Assembly: GCF_036227565.1 (NCBI RefSeq)
Contig: NZ_CP109460.1
Coordinates: 5,456,001-5,520,000, forward strand
Direction: 5' to 3'
DNA from: Streptomyces sp. NBC_01454
Lineage (GTDB): Bacteria; Actinomycetota; Actinomycetes; Streptomycetales; Streptomycetaceae
DNA: 64,000 bases
The stretch's first letter is position 1. Every line of letters starts with the position of its first letter. This document shows, piece after piece, positions 8,369-17,228 of this stretch. The notes below the pieces were generated by a model, which did not search any database, was not told where the DNA came from, and saw nothing but the letters and a program-made list of their open reading frames with translations. The translations under genes were made by a program, and so were the position numbers.

Positions 8369-8707
8369 CTACTCCTCTCGCTCGACGACGCCGGCCGCCT
8401 CGCACGCCGCGATGACGTCCTCGCGGGTCGCGTCCTGGTCGACGTCGACGCCCTTGCGGTCGGCGAACGACCGCCATGCCTCGACGCCCGAGCCCTTGCC
8501 GGACCGCGGCGGTGCCTCGACGCCGCCCGCGCCCGGGGGCGTGGGCGCTTGGGCAACGTCGACCGTGTCGACGACCTCGACCCACGCCTTCGGGTTGGTG
8601 ATCTGCCGGACCGCCCACGCTGGCACGTCGTCGCCGGGTTCGAGCACGACGGTCCGACCCTGAAGATCACGGACGTGCACGGTCGCGACGAGCTGCTGCT
8701 CGCTCAT
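8369..8707 (-). CDS. Small head-region protein with C-terminal helix-extended-helix motif
   Basis: This 112-residue protein has a beta-rich N-terminal half and a C-terminal region (AWRSFADRKGVDVDQDATREDVIAACE, abbreviated here by its ends AWRSFA and ATREDVIAACE) like the HeH/SAP-like end of Lsr2 and of many small actinophage proteins between capsid and connector. The ATG at 8707 has a GAGGGG site; an in-frame extension to 8902 runs into the capsid gene and is rejected. A specific role (decoration or DNA contact) is not established. Confidence 0.65.
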   Translation of the reverse strand: MSEQQLVATVHVRDLQGRTVVLEPGDDVPAWAVRQITNPKAWVEVVDTVDVAQAPTPPGAGGVEAPPRSGKGSGVEAWRSFADRKGVDVDQDATREDVIAACEAAGVVEREE

Positions 8708-8721
8708 GCTGCTCACCCCTC

Positions 8722-9756
8722 TCAGGCGACGTCGGCGCAGAACGTCAGGTCGGGGTTCGCGAGCACGGGCAGCCCGATCGCCGCCGCCTTCGTCCACAGC
8801 GCCGGCGGGTCCTTCTCCGCGTAGACGCCCGAGACGATGCCCGGCTCTTCGCCGTCCTCGATCCCGTAATCGCCGTCGAGAGACTCGGCAGTCGTACCCC
8901 ACAGCGTGGCGCCGAGGTCGGTCGACTCCGGGTCGTTGGCGTCGCCGGCGGCCGGCAGCAGCAGCACACGGTCGTCGGGGATGATCCGGGTAACGCTGCC
9001 GTTGACCCGCACCTGTGCCTCGTACGTCGAGATCGGCGGGAGCGAGTACGCCTGTAGAACCGAGTTGATCGAGGCGACACTGATCACCGAAGGCTGCGAG
9101 ACGCCGCCCGCGTACACCAGGGCGCGCAGTTCGTCATTCCGCATCATCAGCGCGACGACTCGATCGCTCGTGACGATGGCGCCGGGCGCTTCGCCGTTGG
9201 TCGCGATGTAAGTCGCCTTCCACGCCATGAGATCGGCGAGGATCTCGGCGGCCGGGTTCGTCCACGCGGTTGCAGCGACGACCGTGTGCGACGCCTTCCT
9301 GCCGAAGTCGACGGTCGCGACGATGCCGTTCTCGGCGAGTTCGAGCTTGCCCTTGTAGAGCACCTCGCCGCGGGCGAGCTCCATACGCGCGGACACCGCC
9401 CGTGTCATGCGCAGTGCGTCACGCATGAGCGCGTTGCGCACCTGCCCGTCGAGGCGACGCTGCCGCAGCCGGTCGTACTCGCCGAGCCGCAGCTTGCGGG
9501 AGATCGGCGGCAGTTCACCGGAGACGCGGGCGATCCCGGGCCGCGCAGCGATCTGCGACTCGGTGTCGTACGACCGGAACGACGCCGCCTCGATCAGCCC
9601 CTCGCCGCCCCGGGTGAAGCGGTACTCAAGGTCATCGATCGGATTGTTCGGCAGCCACCGGGCGAGTGTGAACTGATTCGCTGCGCGGTCGGCCTCGCCG
9701 GCGCGCACGTAGCCGGTGAGCTCGGCGGGGGTGATGTAGTCGGTGTTGATCAGCAC
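8722..9756 (-). CDS. Major capsid protein (lambda gpE-like family)
   Basis: At 344 residues it matches the usual length of the phage capsid E family. Recognisable features are the N-terminal ITPAELTGYVR segment, a long helix with RQRRLDGQVRNALMRDALRMTRA, and a C-terminal domain with strands followed by GIVSGVYAEKDPPALWTKAAA, where the EKDPP turn is typical of this family. It self-assembles into the icosahedral shell. It starts with GTG at 9756 behind a GAGGGG site and follows the decoration and scaffold genes as in other phages of this type. Confidence 0.93.
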   Translation of the reverse strand: MLINTDYITPAELTGYVRAGEADRAANQFTLARWLPNNPIDDLEYRFTRGGEGLIEAASFRSYDTESQIAARPGIARVSGELPPISRKLRLGEYDRLRQRRLDGQVRNALMRDALRMTRAVSARMELARGEVLYKGKLELAENGIVATVDFGRKASHTVVAATAWTNPAAEILADLMAWKATYIATNGEAPGAIVTSDRVVALMMRNDELRALVYAGGVSQPSVISVASINSVLQAYSLPPISTYEAQVRVNGSVTRIIPDDRVLLLPAAGDANDPESTDLGATLWGTTAESLDGDYGIEDGEEPGIVSGVYAEKDPPALWTKAAAIGLPVLANPDLTFCADVA

Positions 9757-9772
9757 GGGTTACTCACCCCTC

Positions 9773-10162
9773 TCAGAAGTAGGTGATCCGGCCGGCGACG
9801 TCCGTCTTCCCGGCAGCGTCGACGGGGCGCGGCAGCTTGGCCTCGACGACGCCGCCGTGCCAGAAGAGAGCGCCCTGCGGGTCGATGGTGTTGACGGTCG
9901 GCGACTTCACCGCGGTGAAGAGGTGACCGACGAGGGTCTCGCGACCGTCGGCCGCGGTGTTGTCATACGGTCCGAACAGCCCGGTCGCGGTGATCCGCCC
10001 CAGGGGCAGACCGCTCGGGAAGTAGCCGTTCGGGTAGTGCGTGGCTGGAGTGAACGCCGAGGTGTCGAGGGTGATCGTCCTCGCGTTGCTCGTTCCGTGC
10101 GCGGACGCGAGCCACGACTGATCGTCTTGACCGAAGGTCTCGGTCGTGGTGGTGAGGTTCAT
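9773..10162 (-). CDS. Head decoration protein (lambda gpD-like)
   Basis: The 129-residue protein follows the scaffold gene and precedes the capsid gene. It has a HYPNGYFPSGLPLGRIT segment and a downstream ALFWHGGVVEAKLP region, typical of gpD-like trimeric proteins that stabilise the expanded head. The ATG at 10162 has a GGGAG site; longer in-frame extensions overlap the scaffold gene and are rejected. Confidence 0.85.
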   Translation of the reverse strand: MNLTTTTETFGQDDQSWLASAHGTSNARTITLDTSAFTPATHYPNGYFPSGLPLGRITATGLFGPYDNTAADGRETLVGHLFTAVKSPTVNTIDPQGALFWHGGVVEAKLPRPVDAAGKTDVAGRITYF

Positions 10163-10178
10163 CGGGAGACTCCCGGTA

Positions 10179-10904
10179 TCAGGTGTTGGTCTTCTTGCCG
10201 TGCTTCTCGGCCCACAGATCGCGACCGGCTGCGACGCTGGTTCGGCGACGGTCCTTCGAGCGGCTGCCGCGTGCGCCCTGATCGAAACCGCGCCGGTCGC
10301 GGCCGCCACGGCGCGTGTCGCGCTCGTCGTCGCGGTCGTCGTCCTCGTCGTCGTCCGTGCCGGACGACGACGGAGCGAGGCGCTTCACGAGATCGGCGAG
10401 ACCGTCCTCGTCGACTTCGCCCTCGTCGGTGACGTACCGAGAGAGGTTCACGTCGTCGGCGACGTCGCCGGCGTTGGGGATCAGCCCCTTCGCCGCGGCG
10501 AGGAAAGCCTGCCGCGCGAGCTTCCCGCCGTTCTTCGCCCGCTCTTCGGCGAGCGCTTTGCCGACAGCTTCCTCGATCTTCCGCTCTTGCTCGGGCAGCC
10601 CCTCGCGCCGCAGTTGATCGCGTTCCTTCGCCGCGCTCGCGTTCTCACGGGCACGGGCCTCGTGCTTGCGTGACTGCGCCTTCCACTTCTCGGCCTCGGT
10701 CTTCCAGTCCTTACCGTCGTCGCCGCCCTTGTCGGGCTTGTCGTTTCCGGCGTCGTCGTCCTGGTCGTCGTCGCTGCCGTCGTCCGTCTCGTCCCCGCCG
10801 CCGTCCCCGCCGTCCTTGTAGAAGAACGGGGAGAACAGACCGGTCGGGTAGGGGTGAGTCCAGCCGGTGGCTGCCTCGACCCCGGGCAGAGTGCGCGTGC
10901 GCAT
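10179..10904 (-). CDS. Scaffold protein
   Basis: The 241-residue protein has an Asp/Gly-rich acidic N-terminal third and a charged coiled-coil in the middle (WKTEAEKWKAQSRKHEARAR then EERAKNGGKLARQAFLAAAKG). It ends in a basic, disordered C-terminal tail. This is the normal build of internal head scaffolds that line the procapsid and then leave. It lies just upstream of decoration and capsid genes. The start at 10904 has GGGAG; the preceding in-frame ATG at 10976 lies within the end of the MuF gene. Confidence 0.85.
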   Translation of the reverse strand: MRTRTLPGVEAATGWTHPYPTGLFSPFFYKDGGDGGGDETDDGSDDDQDDDAGNDKPDKGGDDGKDWKTEAEKWKAQSRKHEARARENASAAKERDQLRREGLPEQERKIEEAVGKALAEERAKNGGKLARQAFLAAAKGLIPNAGDVADDVNLSRYVTDEGEVDEDGLADLVKRLAPSSSGTDDDEDDDRDDERDTRRGGRDRRGFDQGARGSRSKDRRRTSVAAGRDLWAEKHGKKTNT

Positions 10905-10956
10905 GGTGGTGTCTCCCGTGTCGGGTGAGGGTGAGCAGTGGTGCGCCGTGTCGGCG

Positions 10957-11778
10957 TCAGTCCGTGCCCGGGGCATCCGGTTTCGGGACGTCCTTCGGGC
11001 CGGTGAAAGCGTGCCGGCGAACGGCCAACATGGGCCCGATCTCGCCGTGTTCGCGGGTGATGATCACGTTCCGGTAATCCGGCTTGCGGCCGCCGCGGTC
11101 CGACTCGCCAAGGTCACGTGCGATCGCGTCGTGTGCCTCTTGTAGCAGCCCCTCGTCGAGGATCTGGCCCGGGTCGCGATCGCCGGGCAGGGGCTCGGGC
11201 TTGCAGTGGCAGCCCGGATGAATCGGCATGAGCTTCTCGACCCGGTACCGCTGCGTCGACGCGATCGTGCACAACGCGCAGTTCCGCGGCCCGGACAGCC
11301 GACGCCGATAGAACCGCGCCCCGCCGCGCCGCATCGTCTGCTGCGCCGCCTGAGTACGGGCGAGCTGCATGTCGGTCTCGGTGATCGACCACAGCCGGAC
11401 CCGGCCGGCGTCGACCGCATCGACCATGTCCCGGCCTTCGCCGAGCGCCGACCACACCGACGCGAACGGCCGGGTGTAGACGACCTCGGGCGGGACGCCG
11501 CGCAGCGCGTCGTCGAGGACAACGCCGGCCGGTGCCGCGGCGCCGCCGAACATGTCGGCCACCATGCTCGCGAGGTAGGCGTCGGTGAGCGATCCGATCT
11601 GTTGCTGAGCGCCGAGTACGACCGGCAGCACGTGCTCGACGAACATCGCGGCGTCGGAGCCGCGATAGCTGCCGAGCGACTCGAAGGCGTCCGTCACGAA
11701 GGTGAGCAGCCGCTCGCGAAGTCGGTCGGTGAGCGTGTCGTACTGCTGCGCGAGCGCCGTCTGAGTCGCCTCACTCAC
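10957..11778 (-). CDS. MuF-like minor head protein
   Basis: The 273-residue protein begins with GTG at 11778, overlapping the portal stop (GTGA). The C-terminal half contains the MuF signature: GPRNCALCTIAS followed about 25 residues later by MPIHPGCHC, a Cys/His cluster. The N-terminal half is helical. These proteins bind the portal inside the procapsid, and some carry toxin tails. None is seen here, as the protein ends about 70 residues past the motif. Confidence 0.9.
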   Translation of the reverse strand: MSEATQTALAQQYDTLTDRLRERLLTFVTDAFESLGSYRGSDAAMFVEHVLPVVLGAQQQIGSLTDAYLASMVADMFGGAAAPAGVVLDDALRGVPPEVVYTRPFASVWSALGEGRDMVDAVDAGRVRLWSITETDMQLARTQAAQQTMRRGGARFYRRRLSGPRNCALCTIASTQRYRVEKLMPIHPGCHCKPEPLPGDRDPGQILDEGLLQEAHDAIARDLGESDRGGRKPDYRNVIITREHGEIGPMLAVRRHAFTGPKDVPKPDAPGTD

Positions 11779-13181
11779 GCTGTCTCACCGGTGCCCGTGC
11801 CGGCCGGCTGCTGCGGCGCCGTCGGCAGCAGTGAGGCGCCGAGCAGCGCATCAGCCGCTGCGCCCGAAGCGATGCGCCGTACGCGCTGCGGCGACTCGCC
11901 CATGTCTTCGGCGAGCACGCTGAGGGGGTAGCCGACGCTCTTCTTCTTCACCGCGGCGTCGGCGAGCACGGCCGGGTTGAGCTGCCGCGGGTCCTCCCAA
12001 CGCACCTCAGCCTCGGTGAAGTCACGCTCGACACCTGCCTGCCGCGCGCACAGAGTGAAGACGTCCTCGATCGCCTCGCCGAAGACCGCCATGTGTTCGC
12101 CGACCTTCGCGAGGTGCAGCACATCGAGCGCCTGCACGGTGTCGGCGCTGATGTTGACGAGGTCGGTCGCGAAGTAATAAGCGGGGGTGTTGCTGATCAG
12201 CAGAAGGTTTCGGATATCGGCCTCGTGCTCCTTCAGGAACCCGCTCAAGTCGGTCGCGTCGAGCTGTCCGAACCGCGTCGCCTCGCCTTCGCTCGCCCAC
12301 ACTGCGGACGGCGAGGGTACGAACGGCTGCTCGACGACTTCGAGCCCGGTGAGCGGGTCGATCCGCTTGCGGAACTTGTGGCCGGTGACGTACTTCTGCC
12401 GGAAGGCTGAGTACCTCGCCGCGGTCATGCGGTTGAGCACGCCGAGGTTGAGTCGGTCCTGAATGTCGATCACGCCGGCGAACTCGGGCTCGGGGTCCTC
12501 GCCGAGCTCGGGCCGGCACGGGAAGTCGACCATGGGCAGATCGCCGAGGTCGTGCTCTTGCTCGTCGCCGTCTTGCTCCCACGCCTGTCGGCCCCATGGC
12601 AGCCGGCCGGGCCCGCGCTCCTTCGTCCTGTACCGCACGATCACGCTGGGCAGGTAGAGCGTTGCCCGGCCCACCCGCTCGACGTCGTCGTACCAAGCCT
12701 TGAGCCCGGCTCGGCGCTCGCCGGTCGCCGGGTCGTGCTCGACGATGCACTCGCGCGGCGTCTCGGCGGTGATGAGCGGCGAGGGGCGACTGTTTTCCTC
12801 GACCCGGGTCGGGTGCGGCCCGACGATCATGTAGCCGACTGACTGCGTAAGCGCGGTGCGGTACACCTGCTTCTGCCGCGAGTCGAGTCGGTTGAGCTGC
12901 CACCACCGGGCCGCGTCGTCGTCCGGATTCCCGTCGCCGTCGGTGATCCCGAGCGCCCGCAGCCGGTGCACGGGAGAGTTCGCCACCGTGCCCATGAAGT
13001 TGGTACGGCTCTTGCGCTGGAACGCGCGGAAAGCGTCGCCGACGTTCCGCGGCAGCTCGGGCAATGGGTGCCGCCCGCGGTAGTAGTCCCACCACAGATC
13101 AAGCTCGGTCGTCCGGTCACGTATCTGACGCCCGAGCCGCAGCAGCCACCAGTCGGGAGAGTCGACCTCGTCACTCAGCAT
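11775..13181 (-). CDS. Portal protein
   Basis: The 468-residue protein has the features of the SPP1 gp6-like portal family. These are an N-terminal helix with DLWWDYYRGRHPLP, an NWMGTVAN-like segment (NFMGTVANSPVHRL), a central DIQDRLNLGVLNRMTAARYSAF stretch, and a long helix (FLKEHEADIRNLLLISNTPAYYF) that lines the channel. It forms the dodecameric DNA channel where terminase docks. The ATG at 13181 has a GAGGGGG site. It lies 19 bases after the large terminase stop and overlaps the MuF start. Confidence 0.93.
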   Translation of the reverse strand: MLSDEVDSPDWWLLRLGRQIRDRTTELDLWWDYYRGRHPLPELPRNVGDAFRAFQRKSRTNFMGTVANSPVHRLRALGITDGDGNPDDDAARWWQLNRLDSRQKQVYRTALTQSVGYMIVGPHPTRVEENSRPSPLITAETPRECIVEHDPATGERRAGLKAWYDDVERVGRATLYLPSVIVRYRTKERGPGRLPWGRQAWEQDGDEQEHDLGDLPMVDFPCRPELGEDPEPEFAGVIDIQDRLNLGVLNRMTAARYSAFRQKYVTGHKFRKRIDPLTGLEVVEQPFVPSPSAVWASEGEATRFGQLDATDLSGFLKEHEADIRNLLLISNTPAYYFATDLVNISADTVQALDVLHLAKVGEHMAVFGEAIEDVFTLCARQAGVERDFTEAEVRWEDPRQLNPAVLADAAVKKKSVGYPLSVLAEDMGESPQRVRRIASGAAADALLGASLLPTAPQQPAGTGTGETA

Positions 13182-13200
13182 GTCGCCCCCTCTCGGGCTT

Positions 13201-14892
13201 TCAGAACGTGAACCCGCCCATCGGGGCGGCCGCTTCGGCGAGCCCCTTTGCGACCGCCTGCGACCGCGCTTCGAACGCGAGGATGCTCGCGACCGCGGCA
13301 TCGATCTTGCGCGGCGAGTCGGGGTTCTCCTTCATGATCTGGATGCCCGTACGCCCCTCTCGGCGGCGGGCGTTGAGGAAGTGCCGGGTCATGGCGTACG
13401 ACCCGTCGTAGGTCACCTCGCGTTCGAGGATCGCGTCGAGTAGGCGTTGCGTTGCCCGCACGATGTGAATCGCGCGGCCGCCGGTCATCCACCACTCGAC
13501 GGGGTGATCGCGGGTCGCCTTGACCGCGAGCCGCGTGCCGTAGCGCGCTTCCCAACCGGTCACGTGTTCCTGCCACTTCGCCGGGTCCGCGAAGAACCCG
13601 ACGACGGTGTACCGCTCGAACGCCGTCTCGATCGCCGCGAGAACCTCGGCCTTCGGCACCTCCCATTGCTCGCCCGCGGCGCCGGCCGGCTGCTCCCATA
13701 CGCCGATCTCGAAGAGGTGCCCGTCGGATACGCGGCAGCCGATGAGAGCCGTCGCGTCCGTGACCTTCCGCGAGCGCTTGCGTGAGCCGTCGAATCCGAG
13801 CGTGATCATGTCGCCGTCGGCGATCACCTTGTCGAGGTCGCTTACGGCGATCAGCTCGGGCTCGGCGAGCCACGCATCGGCGGCCGCTTCCGCCAAGTTG
13901 AAGAAGTACCGCCGGCTGTCGCTCGGCGAGTTCCGCGGGTCGAAAATCTCGTTGACGATCCGATCGAGGTCCATCACCGCGGCGAAGTCGCCGTACGACT
14001 CGACGAGCGCCGAGCGCACCGCAGCCTCGTCGGTGAGGTCGACGCCCTCGGGCGCCTGCCGGTGATCGAAGAGCAGCCGCTCGCGCCGGGTCTTGCCTTC
14101 CCGGATGAGCTTCGCGAGCGTGTGCGTCTCCTCGGCGACGGACCCCTCGCCCGGCGCGTACATCGTCGACGTCTCCAGCGACCATGGCGAAGCCTCTTTG
14201 CGCTTCGCCATGTTGCGCCGGACCGTCGCGTACATGCGGCGCAGCTCGGGCAGCACGTACAGGTGCGTCTCGTCGAACACGACGAACGTCTCTTTACCGC
14301 CGTCCTTCGCAGCGTTGGACGCCGTCGAGGGGACGATCTCGCCGCCGTCCGGAAGGATGACCCGGGTCACGCCCGCGGCGTCGCCCGGCAGATCCTCGCC
14401 GAGCGGCCCGTCGGTGAGGTTAAAGAGGACGCTGTCGTACGTGTTCCCTGCCTGCCCCTCCTCCGTGGCCAGGCAGCGAATGAACGGATACACGACCGGG
14501 CGACCCATGGGTTCGCCGCGCTCGTAGACGTACTCGAAGTCGCGCCACCGGAACCGCTCGCCGCCCTCGGCCCAGCCGGCGAACCGGCACGGCCCGAATG
14601 CCTCGAAGAGCACGAACCGCCCGGCGGTGCCGCTCTTGTCGCGCCCCTTCGCCCGAGAGAAGAACGTCGAGTCGTACAGCCGGCGCCCGGACCCGTCGAG
14701 GGCGTAGGCATCGACCGTGAGCGCCGCGAGCTCGTCGTCGAGCGGAACGCCGTCGGGGTCGTCGGGGTCGAGCGGCCGGCCCTGAATATCGCCGGGCCCG
14801 TGCACGCAGAAATGCTCTTTCCACGCGAGCGCGAGCCAACCTAGCGACAGGGTGCGGTCATGGTCCCGGGCGCGAACGAGCTCACGGGGCAT
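13201..14892 (-). CDS. Terminase large subunit (packaging ATPase and nuclease)
   Basis: The 563-residue protein powers DNA packaging. It has a variant Walker A motif (FSRAKGRDKSGTAG, residues about 78-91) and a Walker B (FVVFDETHLY, about 204-213). The C-terminal RNase H-like nuclease has acidic residues in LGFDGSRK (about 358) and SPRKIDAAVA (about 530). The length fits the family. The start overlaps the last 11 bases of the small terminase gene. Confidence 0.93.
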   Translation of the reverse strand: MPRELVRARDHDRTLSLGWLALAWKEHFCVHGPGDIQGRPLDPDDPDGVPLDDELAALTVDAYALDGSGRRLYDSTFFSRAKGRDKSGTAGRFVLFEAFGPCRFAGWAEGGERFRWRDFEYVYERGEPMGRPVVYPFIRCLATEEGQAGNTYDSVLFNLTDGPLGEDLPGDAAGVTRVILPDGGEIVPSTASNAAKDGGKETFVVFDETHLYVLPELRRMYATVRRNMAKRKEASPWSLETSTMYAPGEGSVAEETHTLAKLIREGKTRRERLLFDHRQAPEGVDLTDEAAVRSALVESYGDFAAVMDLDRIVNEIFDPRNSPSDSRRYFFNLAEAAADAWLAEPELIAVSDLDKVIADGDMITLGFDGSRKRSRKVTDATALIGCRVSDGHLFEIGVWEQPAGAAGEQWEVPKAEVLAAIETAFERYTVVGFFADPAKWQEHVTGWEARYGTRLAVKATRDHPVEWWMTGGRAIHIVRATQRLLDAILEREVTYDGSYAMTRHFLNARRREGRTGIQIMKENPDSPRKIDAAVASILAFEARSQAVAKGLAEAAAPMGGFTF

Positions 14893-15388
14893 CGGCGGTC
14901 AACCGGCGCCGACGGTCGGCGAGCCGGGTCACCGGCCGCGCATCGGCGGCCGCGGCGGCCGGCTGCTCGTCGTCCTGGTCGTTGTCCTCGACCGGCACGT
15001 ACCGGATGCGGAGATCTCGCCGGGCGTCGAGGGTCGTGCCGATCACACGCTCGCGCTGCCGCAGCTCGCCGGCGAGCCGGACGTCGCCGGAGAACACGGC
15101 GTCGGCGACCATGGCGGTCGTGATGGCGAACTGCCAGTCGCCGTCATCCCAGAGAACGCAGTGCGGCATACCGGTGATGCGCTCCCACCACACGCGGGTG
15201 AGCTGCTGCAACGGCTGCATTTCCGAGCAGCGCCCGAGCTCGCGATCGGTCCACTCGACCCGCCGCGCTTCGGGCAGCTCGGGCCGCGGTCCCTCGTACC
15301 GTTCGTCGGCGACGGTCGTCCACTCGTGCACCGCGGAGACCCTGTTCCGCTTCGGTCCGCCCTTTGGCTTCCGCCCGGCGACAGCCAT
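14882..15388 (-). CDS. Terminase small subunit
   Basis: The 168-residue protein directly upstream of, and overlapping, the large terminase gene begins MAVAGRKPKGG, a basic N-terminus common in actinophage small terminases. A conserved Trp-rich helix follows (LQQLTRVWWERITGM), and the C-terminal tail is acidic then basic. It recognises the packaging site and delivers it to the motor. GGGAGG precedes the ATG; in-frame extensions run far upstream through the primase-like gene and are rejected. Confidence 0.85.
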   Translation of the reverse strand: MAVAGRKPKGGPKRNRVSAVHEWTTVADERYEGPRPELPEARRVEWTDRELGRCSEMQPLQQLTRVWWERITGMPHCVLWDDGDWQFAITTAMVADAVFSGDVRLAGELRQRERVIGTTLDARRDLRIRYVPVEDNDQDDEQPAAAAADARPVTRLADRRRRLTADAP

Positions 15389-15438
15389 CGGTCTACCTCC
15401 CGTGTCGGGTACGCAGCAGCGCCCCGTGTCGGGGACCG

Positions 15439-16017
15439 CTACAGCAGTTCGTGAATGACGGCGGACAGATCGCCGAGCCGCCGAGGTGTGTCGCCCCAGG
15501 TGTCGCCCGTGACCGCGATATACCGGCCGGTCCCGTACAGCTCGACCGTCCCGGTCCCGACGCTGATGCGCCGGCCATGCGGCAGCTCGCCGAGTCCCCA
15601 GACGTGCAGCCCGTCGCCGGACACCGATCGCTCGACCCATGTCGGACCGGCGGCGTCGACGATGCGCTGCGCCCACGGGGCGAGCCGGTCGCCGTACAGG
15701 CAGTGATCGAGGTCGAGGCACACGAGCCCGTCGCCGTCGAGGACGAACCCGAGCCCGGCGCCCGCCGTCGAGCGGGCGGCGTCGCGGTAGCGCGACCACG
15801 TCTCGGGGTCGGTGCTGCTCGCCGTGTCGCCGTCGACCGTGATCGGCAGCTTCCGCGAGGTGCGGCGCACCCAACGGGGCCGGCTCGTGAGCTCGTCGGG
15901 CAGTGTGCGACGGGCACGATGCGCCGCCACGCGGCAGCGGCCCGAGCAGTACCGCGCGTTATGCGCGTGCCGGGCGCCGAGCTGCTCGTCGCAGCGCTCA
16001 CAGCGGCGCGTCTTCAT
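15439..16017 (-). CDS. Stand-alone zinc-finger plus primase-polymerase-like (AEP) domain protein
   Basis: This is a 192-residue protein. Residues about 5-32 hold a Cys4 zinc finger (CERC then YCSGRC). The rest matches the catalytic pattern of the bifunctional primase/polymerase N-terminal domain of plasmid and phage primases. A hydrophobic strand carries a D-x-D motif (LVCLDLDHC), then a VSGDGLHVWGLGE motif with the conserved Gly-x-x-x-His, then VELYGTGRYIAVTGDTW with the conserved Arg. No helicase or PriCT domain follows, so it is unusually short. It lies between terminase and an orphan gene. A GGGGG site precedes the ATG. Primase activity is inferred from motifs only. Confidence 0.7.
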   Translation of the reverse strand: MKTRRCERCDEQLGARHAHNARYCSGRCRVAAHRARRTLPDELTSRPRWVRRTSRKLPITVDGDTASSTDPETWSRYRDAARSTAGAGLGFVLDGDGLVCLDLDHCLYGDRLAPWAQRIVDAAGPTWVERSVSGDGLHVWGLGELPHGRRISVGTGTVELYGTGRYIAVTGDTWGDTPRRLGDLSAVIHELL

Positions 16018-16251
16018 GCCCCCATCATACCGCAGATGTAACGGCAATATGTGCTCTGGCCTGCGGTTATGCGTTCTGCAGGATGGGGGTGAGGGGGTGA
16101 GAGGTGCTGTGCGATGCCCAGTCGCCGCGCCATCGAATCACCCTCCCCGACCCCTGCCCGTCCGCCCACGGGCAGCACAGGGGGCGCCATGCCCCAGAAT
16201 CCCGGGGATTCATACGCGCGGAGAGCCGCAGCACCTCCCGGGGCTCAGACG

Positions 16252-16280
16252 GGGCCGGGAGGGGGAGTCCCCCCCGGCCC
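16252..16280 (-). terminator. GC-rich hairpin after the orphan gene
   Basis: GGGCCGGG (16252-16259) pairs with CCCGGCCC (16273-16280), with an inner GGGG/CCCC stem and a three-base loop. It lies 11 bases past the stop of the gene at 16291-16845. No T-run follows, so it is a structure-only terminator candidate. Confidence 0.4.
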
Positions 16281-16290
16281 ACCATCTGGT

Positions 16291-16845
16291 TCAGATCGTC
16301 ATCATGATCGTCGGGCAATCCACGTCGTAGAACCACTTGGTGAGGAAACCTCCAAAATATGGCTGTCGCAGACCGAATGCGGTGCCAGCAGCTACGGCCA
16401 GCATTCCGCAAATGGCAGGAGCTGGTAGGTCACCCGGCGTCCACTCGCCGTCATTTAGGGCGTCGATCTTGCGTTGGAGCGTCGCAAGCTCGCTGTCCCG
16501 GCGTTCATGGAGAGTCTCCACGCCCCGCAAGACGTGGTTGCCTTCGGCCCAGTCGTGTTGTTGCTTTTCGTTGCGGAACCCTGTTGATCTATAGGCGACA
16601 TCACGGGCGAGAATGGAGTGTGCGTGAAGCCAGTCGCTGTGCACTTTCAGAGAGCCAGGTTCCGTCAGGTGATCCCACTGGGAACGTAGGTGCTCGCCGA
16701 CTTTAGCCACCTGCTTCATCTCGTTCACTGGCAGGTGTTGGCGTTCTAGCTGCCGGGTCCATAGGTGGTCCGCCGTCAGCGCGTCGAGCGCGGCGGACAG
16801 CCACCCTTGCGCCGCGAGGTCGATTTGTACATCCGAGCTGTCCAT
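16291..16845 (-). CDS. Unknown protein, probable moron gene
   Basis: I do not recognise this 184-residue protein. The N-terminal two-thirds is helical and rich in His, Gln and Glu. Near residues 140-160 there is one hydrophobic stretch (PAPAICGMLAVAAGTAFGL) that could be a membrane segment. The base composition is visibly less GC-rich than the flanking phage genes. It separates HNH endonuclease from the primase-like and terminase genes, which are often adjacent in related phages. GGGAGAAGG precedes the ATG, and a strong hairpin follows the stop. This suggests an independently acquired unit that could act during lysogeny. Confidence 0.6.
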   Translation of the reverse strand: MDSSDVQIDLAAQGWLSAALDALTADHLWTRQLERQHLPVNEMKQVAKVGEHLRSQWDHLTEPGSLKVHSDWLHAHSILARDVAYRSTGFRNEKQQHDWAEGNHVLRGVETLHERRDSELATLQRKIDALNDGEWTPGDLPAPAICGMLAVAAGTAFGLRQPYFGGFLTKWFYDVDCPTIMMTI

Positions 16846-16931
16846 AGCCTTCTCCCGATCGAGTTCCTACTGCGAGGGAACTCGGACCGAGTGAGCATTG
16901 CCCGCCGGGTGGTCCAATTGGGTGATCGGCT

Positions 16932-17228
16932 CTACAGCAGCCCAGGATGTCGTTCGGTCGGCCGCCATCGGGTGATGCGCGGGGCGGCGTTGCCCTCGCG
17001 GCTGCTCTTGATCGCGTGGCACTCGGCACACAGCGATTGCAGGTTCTCGGGCCGGTGATCGTTGCCGCGCCTGATGTGGTCGACCTGATTCGCCCAGCGC
17101 CGGCACACCCTGCCCTCGTTGATCTGTCGGCACCGGTGCTCGTCCCGTGCGAGGACTGCCGCACGGATGGCCGGCCAGTCCGCGGGCAGCTCGTCGTGCC
17201 GTGTGCTGCCTTCCCACCGGCCGGTCAT
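16932..17228 (-). CDS. HNH endonuclease
   Basis: The 98-residue protein has a complete HNH core. It runs from RDEHRCRQ through CRRWANQVDHIRRGNDHRPENLQSLC to ECHAIKSSREG, with the catalytic His in VDH, the Asn in ENL and the metal-binding His in CHAIKS; Cys pairs bind structural zinc. Phage HNH proteins next to terminase commonly assist cleavage of the packaging site. The ATG overlaps the previous gene's stop (ATGA). The orphan gene now separates it from terminase. Confidence 0.92.
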   Translation of the reverse strand: MTGRWEGSTRHDELPADWPAIRAAVLARDEHRCRQINEGRVCRRWANQVDHIRRGNDHRPENLQSLCAECHAIKSSREGNAAPRITRWRPTERHPGLL

